NCBI GenBank assembly: GCA_902796775.1
Contig: CADBQK010000325.1
Location: 1-8,714 of the forward strand
Source: an uncultured Lachnospiraceae bacterium
GTDB taxonomy: Bacteria > Bacillota_A > Clostridia > Lachnospirales > Lachnospiraceae
DNA: 8,714 bases
Direction: 5' to 3'
The notes under the pieces are model-generated. The model did no database searches. It was not told the origin of the DNA and saw only the letters and a program-made list of their open reading frames with translations. A program made the position numbers and the translations under genes. This document shows positions 5,986-8,714 of the stretch, in pieces. Within the stretch, counting starts at the first letter, position 1. Every line of letters starts with the position of its first letter.

Positions 5986-6452
5986 TGATTTTTATACAAT
6001 TTACTTGCGTACTCTTCTTCGATGCGGCAGATCATATCCACACGTGCAGCATGCCTGCCGCCAAGAGGTTTAGCCTCAAGAAAGCTGTCTACGATCATCT
6101 TCGCGAGCTCTATCCCGACGACCCTCTGTCCAAGTGCAATGATCTGACACTGATTATGTTCTGTCAGCATCCGGGCAGTATAACAGTCAGAACAGGCAGC
6201 AGCACGGATACCCGGCACCTTATTTGCAGCTATGGAGACACCTGCTCCTGTTCCGCATACAAGGATACCCCTTTCGGCTTCCCTGCGTCGGATGGCTTCT
6301 GCAACCAGGATGCCTGCAAGCGGATAATCCGGCGATTCATCCGCACTGCCCTCTGTGAGATCAATACATTCATGTCCTTTTTCAGACAGATAATCGAACA
6401 GGTACCGTTTCAGCCCGTTTCCAGCCTTGTCACTTCCAAATCCAATCTTCAT
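5982..6452 (-). CDS. rpiB: RpiB/LacA-family sugar-phosphate isomerase
   Basis: This cytoplasmic aldose-ketose isomerase probably interconverts ribose 5-phosphate and ribulose 5-phosphate. The 156 residues fit the family: MKIGFGSDKAG at the start, the active-site Cys66 in LVCGTGAGVSIAANK, His99 in the TEHNQCQ segment, RVVGIELAKMIVD at 110-122, and GGRHAARVDM at 131-140 with Arg133, His134 and Arg137 for substrate phosphate. One key position differs: the Asp-His pair of E. coli RpiB is Asp8-Lys9 here, and GSDxAG looks more like LacA. Another sugar phosphate (allose, galactose or a further 5- or 6-phosphate) is therefore possible. The ATG at 6452 has GAGG 6 bp upstream. It lies 42 bp after the transketolase C-terminal half, which fits a pentose phosphate role. 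Confidence 0.9.
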   Translation of the reverse strand: MKIGFGSDKAGNGLKRYLFDYLSEKGHECIDLTEGSADESPDYPLAGILVAEAIRRREAERGILVCGTGAGVSIAANKVPGIRAAACSDCYTARMLTEHNQCQIIALGQRVVGIELAKMIVDSFLEAKPLGGRHAARVDMICRIEEEYASKLYKNH

Positions 6453-6494
6453 ATATTTCCTCTGTCAGTTTGACGCTGTCCATCTGCCGGATCT

Positions 6495-7439
6495 TTAGAC
6501 GGCAAGCCAGCTCCTGATCTGCTGGAAGACACCTTTCCCGTCAAGCTTGTACTTTTCAAGCAGTTTTGCTGCCGGTCCGGACTCCCCGTATACATCCATC
6601 ACACCAATCCGTTTTACCTTTGTCGGAGCTTTCTCAGAAAGCAGTTCACAGACTGCTCCGCCAAGGCCGCCGATAATAGAGTGTTCTTCTACAGTCACCA
6701 CTTTGCCCGTTTCCTTTGCTGCAGCAATGACCAGCTCTTCATCCAGAGGTTTAATGGTATGGATGTTGACGACTTTGGCTGAGATCCCCTCCGCCTCCAG
6801 CATCTGCGCAGCCTCGAGAGAGCTGTTTACGCAAAGTCCTGTGGCGATGATCGTGACATCGCTGCCTTCTCGTAAGACAATGCCCTTTCCAATCTCGAAG
6901 TGGTAATCCGGATGATCATTGATCACAGGAACTGCCAGACGGCCGAAACGCAGATAGACAGGCCCTTCATATTCGTAGGCTGCCCGGACTGCAGCTTTTG
7001 CCTCTACATCATCAGAAGGATTGATGACGACCATACCGGGGATCGTGCGCATCAGGGCGATATCCTCATTGCACTGATGGCTGGCTCCGTCTTCTCCTAC
7101 AGAAATCCCTGCATGAGTTGCTCCGATCTTCACATTCAGATGAGGATATCCGATAGAGTTGCGCACCTGTTCATAAGCACGCCCGGCTGCAAACATGGCA
7201 AAGGTACTTGCAAAGGGAACTTTGCCGGCAGTGGATAAGCCTGCAGCGATACCCATCATATTCGCCTCGGCGATCCCGCAGTCGATATGCCTGTCGGGGA
7301 AGGCTTTTTTAAACACGCCTGTCTTTGTCGCGCCTGCCAGATCTGCGTCCAGAACAACAAGATTTTCATATTCTGCGCCAAGTTCTGCCAGGGCATTCCC
7401 ATAGCTTTCTCTCGTAGCGATCTTTTTTACTTCCGGCAT
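6495..7439 (-). CDS. Transketolase, C-terminal half
   Basis: This is the second subunit of a split transketolase, which moves two-carbon ketol units between sugar phosphates using thiamine diphosphate. The 314 residues hold the pyrimidine-binding domain (about 5-165) and the C-terminal transketolase domain (about 185-310). The cofactor-activating glutamate is Glu58 in DCGIAEANMMGIAAGLS; THAGISVGEDGASHQ at 108-122 supplies active-site histidines, and GGLGGAVCELL marks the C-terminal domain. The ATG at 7439-7437 overlaps the end of the N-terminal subunit gene by 13 bp, in a different frame, so the two are probably translationally coupled. A G-rich GTGGGGGAA, 6 bp before the ATG, is a poor ribosome binding site, which fits coupling. 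Two-gene transketolases are common in Clostridia and archaea, so this is not a broken gene. 1-Deoxyxylulose-5-phosphate synthase is related, but that enzyme is normally one chain. Confidence 0.94.
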   Translation of the reverse strand: MPEVKKIATRESYGNALAELGAEYENLVVLDADLAGATKTGVFKKAFPDRHIDCGIAEANMMGIAAGLSTAGKVPFASTFAMFAAGRAYEQVRNSIGYPHLNVKIGATHAGISVGEDGASHQCNEDIALMRTIPGMVVINPSDDVEAKAAVRAAYEYEGPVYLRFGRLAVPVINDHPDYHFEIGKGIVLREGSDVTIIATGLCVNSSLEAAQMLEAEGISAKVVNIHTIKPLDEELVIAAAKETGKVVTVEEHSIIGGLGGAVCELLSEKAPTKVKRIGVMDVYGESGPAAKLLEKYKLDGKGVFQQIRSWLAV

Positions 7440-8266
7440 AGCATTTCCCCCACTTTCTCCAGATCATCCATGGCGATCTTATACTGCTCGTCATTCGGTG
7501 CGCTTCCATGCCAGGAAGCCTGGTTCTCCATAAAGGATACTCCTTTTCCTTTTACAGTTTTCATGATAATTGCGCAGGGTTTTGACCATCCCTGATGAAC
7601 TTCTTCAAATGCCCTGCGAAGCTGATCCATATCATTGCCGTCTTCCACACGGATAACGTGGAAGTTAAAAGCTTCAAATTTCTGATCGATTGGATAAGGA
7701 GAACAAACATCGTCTATCCTGCCGTCGATCTGAAGTCCATTATTATCCACGATCACAACAAGATTATCAAGTTTTCTGGCACCGGCAAACATGGATGCCT
7801 CCCATACCTGGCCTTCCTGGATCTCCCCATCTCCAAGCAGTGTGTAAACACGGTAGCTTTTTCCATCCATCTTGCCGGCAAGAGCCATACCCACAGCAGC
7901 TGAAATGCCCTGTCCAAGTGATCCGGAGGACATATCGATACCGGGGATATGCTGCATGCAGGGATGCCCCTGAAGATGGGAACCGATCTGGCGCAGTGTT
8001 TTCAGGTCTTCTACAGGGAAGTATCCACGCTGAGCCATAGCAGAATAGTACCCGGGGGCTGTATGTCCCTTGGAAAGGACGAAACGGTCTCTGTCAGGAT
8101 TTTTCGGGTCCTTCGGGTCAATATTCATCTCTTCAAAATATAAATAAGTAAACAGATCTGCAGAGGAAAGTGAGCCGCCGGGATGTCCTGCCTTAGCACT
8201 ATGCACGGCAGTCACGATTCCCTTGCGGACCTCATTTGCAATCTTCTTTAATTCGAGCGTTTCCAT
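7427..8266 (-). CDS. Transketolase, N-terminal half
   Basis: This is the thiamine-diphosphate-binding subunit of the split transketolase. The 279 residues show HSAKAGHPGGSLS at 22-34 (His28), SKGHTAPGYY at 65-74 (His68), GSLGQGISAAVG at 115-126, and the diphosphate/metal motif starting GDGE (145-148) and ending DNN (174-176). All residues expected for cofactor and metal binding are present. The start is the ATG at 8266-8264, with AGGAG 5 bp upstream; an in-frame TTG at 8281 would place the ribosome binding site inside the gene. It is the first gene after a 138-bp gap that holds a long RNA-like stem (8294-8378) and follows the dehydrogenase gene. No confident promoter is visible, so it may be co-transcribed with the dehydrogenase. 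With the C-terminal half and the isomerase it covers core steps of the non-oxidative pentose phosphate pathway. Confidence 0.95.
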   Translation of the reverse strand: METLELKKIANEVRKGIVTAVHSAKAGHPGGSLSSADLFTYLYFEEMNIDPKDPKNPDRDRFVLSKGHTAPGYYSAMAQRGYFPVEDLKTLRQIGSHLQGHPCMQHIPGIDMSSGSLGQGISAAVGMALAGKMDGKSYRVYTLLGDGEIQEGQVWEASMFAGARKLDNLVVIVDNNGLQIDGRIDDVCSPYPIDQKFEAFNFHVIRVEDGNDMDQLRRAFEEVHQGWSKPCAIIMKTVKGKGVSFMENQASWHGSAPNDEQYKIAMDDLEKVGEMLCRK

Positions 8267-8293
8267 GAGTTCTCCTCTCAAATATTATGATGG

Positions 8294-8378
8294 GATCAGG
8301 TAACTGCAAAACTGTATATCCTGACTTTTTTAACACAGGCTGCACCTCAAACAGACAGAGTTTCGCAATAACCTGATC
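8294..8378 (-). promoter_or_regulatory. Long stem-loop in the transketolase leader
   Basis: Bases 8359-8378 can pair with 8313-8294: GATCAGGT with ACCTGATC at the base, continuing through TTGC/GCAG to the loop. Of 20 positions, 19 pair in minus-strand RNA (17 Watson-Crick, two G-U), with one U-U mismatch. On the plus strand the two G-U pairs would be A-C mismatches, so the structure favours the transketolase transcript. The 45-nt loop contains a short CCTG/CAGG stem around an A-rich stretch. No U run follows, so it is not a plain terminator. It ends 18 bp before the AGGAG of the transketolase gene. No known riboswitch class was recognised. Confidence 0.5.
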
Positions 8379-8394
8379 ATAAGAAACATGTATT

Positions 8395-8413
8395 CCTGAT
8401 TAGTTTAATCAGG
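8395..8413 (-). other. Hairpin across the dehydrogenase stop codon
   Basis: CCTGATTA (8395-8402) and TAATCAGG (8406-8413) form a perfect 8-bp inverted repeat with a 3-nt loop, covering the last codons and TAA of the dehydrogenase. No T run follows on the minus strand, so termination is unlikely. It could mark the 3' end of that cistron or hinder exonucleases. Confidence 0.4.
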
Positions 8414-8714
8414 GTAGACAATGGCAACTTTACCGCATTTTCCGCTGGCCATAAGAGCATAGGCCTTATCTGCCTGCTCGACCGGGAATTCATCTGTGAT
8501 CAGATCTCCGGGATGAATACCCCAGCGTACTAAATGTTCTACAAGATCCATCATCCTCCATGTCGATGTAACCCAGGAACCGTAAACAGACTTCTGTGCA
8601 TGCATCATATCAGGGCTTGGATTAAGAGACATTGTACCGCCCTCGCCTACTAAAGCCACCTTACCCCAATCACGTGTAGCGCGGACTGCAGTCTGTCTTC
8701 CTCCGTCATTACCG
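8405..8714 (-). CDS. Zinc-type alcohol/polyol dehydrogenase (3' end only)
   Basis: Only the last 102 residues are in the window; the gene continues past the right edge in an open frame (it reads ...GNDGGRQTAVRATRDWGKVALVGEGG at the edge). They match the C-terminal part of medium-chain zinc dehydrogenases: the end of the NAD(P)-binding fold (WGKVALVGEGGTM), YGSWVTSTWRMMDLVEHLVRW, the catalytic-domain return ITDEFPVEQADKAYALMASG, and the closing KCGKVAIVYPD. Zinc ligands and cofactor specificity lie outside the window. The closest sense is a sorbitol/iditol- or threonine-dehydrogenase-like oxidoreductase acting on a secondary alcohol. Its position before transketolase and the isomerase suggests oxidation of a polyol to a ketose, but this is inference. 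An ATG or GTG near 8659 lies inside the conserved domain and is not the start. Confidence 0.88.
   Translation of the reverse strand, partial: GNDGGRQTAVRATRDWGKVALVGEGGTMSLNPSPDMMHAQKSVYGSWVTSTWRMMDLVEHLVRWGIHPGDLITDEFPVEQADKAYALMASGKCGKVAIVYPD

Noticed and set aside
6495..8266. Transketolase broken by a frameshift
   Set aside because: Each half has its own start codon and ends at a natural domain boundary, and the two-gene form is well known in Clostridia and archaea.
8319..8331. CCTGACTTTTTT as a plus-strand terminator
   Set aside because: No plus-strand gene lies upstream, and only a weak 5-bp stem precedes the T run; the same bases are explained as part of the loop of the minus-strand leader structure.
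1..8714. CRISPR array, insertion sequence, tRNA or rRNA
   Set aside because: No regularly spaced long repeats, transposase motifs, terminal inverted repeats, or cloverleaf/rRNA signatures were seen on reading either strand.

Overview
The window looks like chromosome from an anaerobic Firmicute of class Clostridia, probably Lachnospiraceae. This is inferred from strong GGAGG-type ribosome binding sites, a split transketolase, the secG-rnr-smpB gene order, and an MsmK-type shared sugar-transporter ATPase followed by a CdaR/PucR-type regulator. There is no rRNA, tRNA, CRISPR array or insertion sequence. Most of the window is ordinary core metabolism and RNA quality control. The less ordinary material is in the intergenic DNA.

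Left part (1-1764): an AT-rich, gene-poor stretch holds one small gene on the minus strand (119-277, 52 residues, excellent ribosome binding site, no family recognised). A helically phased TATGCCT-like repeat lies beyond its 3' end, and a 14-bp perfect palindrome lies in its leader. Divergent from it is a monocistronic ABC-transporter ATPase (577-1686, MsmK/UgpC type) with a near-palindrome in its upstream region and a strong intrinsic terminator behind it. No permease or binding protein is present, so the ATPase probably serves importers encoded elsewhere.

Middle (1765-2778): a CdaR/PucR-type regulator, preceded by a good match to a CcpA cre site. It converges on smpB with only 17 bp between the two genes.

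Right part (2796-8714, all minus strand, so transcription runs right to left): the 3' end of a zinc-type alcohol/polyol dehydrogenase, a 138-bp gap holding a long RNA-like stem, the two halves of transketolase (overlapping by 13 bp), an RpiB/LacA-family sugar-phosphate isomerase, then secG, rnr (RNase R) and smpB. The dehydrogenase-transketolase-isomerase group suggests feeding a polyol or pentose into the non-oxidative pentose phosphate pathway. The secG-rnr-smpB group is a conserved housekeeping unit (Sec export, structured-RNA decay, trans-translation). It has its own strong promoter, whose -35 box overlaps the rpiB stop codon.

I did not find an unmistakable new multi-gene system. The best leads are the strand-biased 20-position stem in the transketolase leader, two mutually exclusive hairpins in front of rnr, the 52-residue protein, a Ser/Thr/Asp-rich insertion inside the RNase R catalytic domain, and a His-to-Lys change in the isomerase active-site motif.
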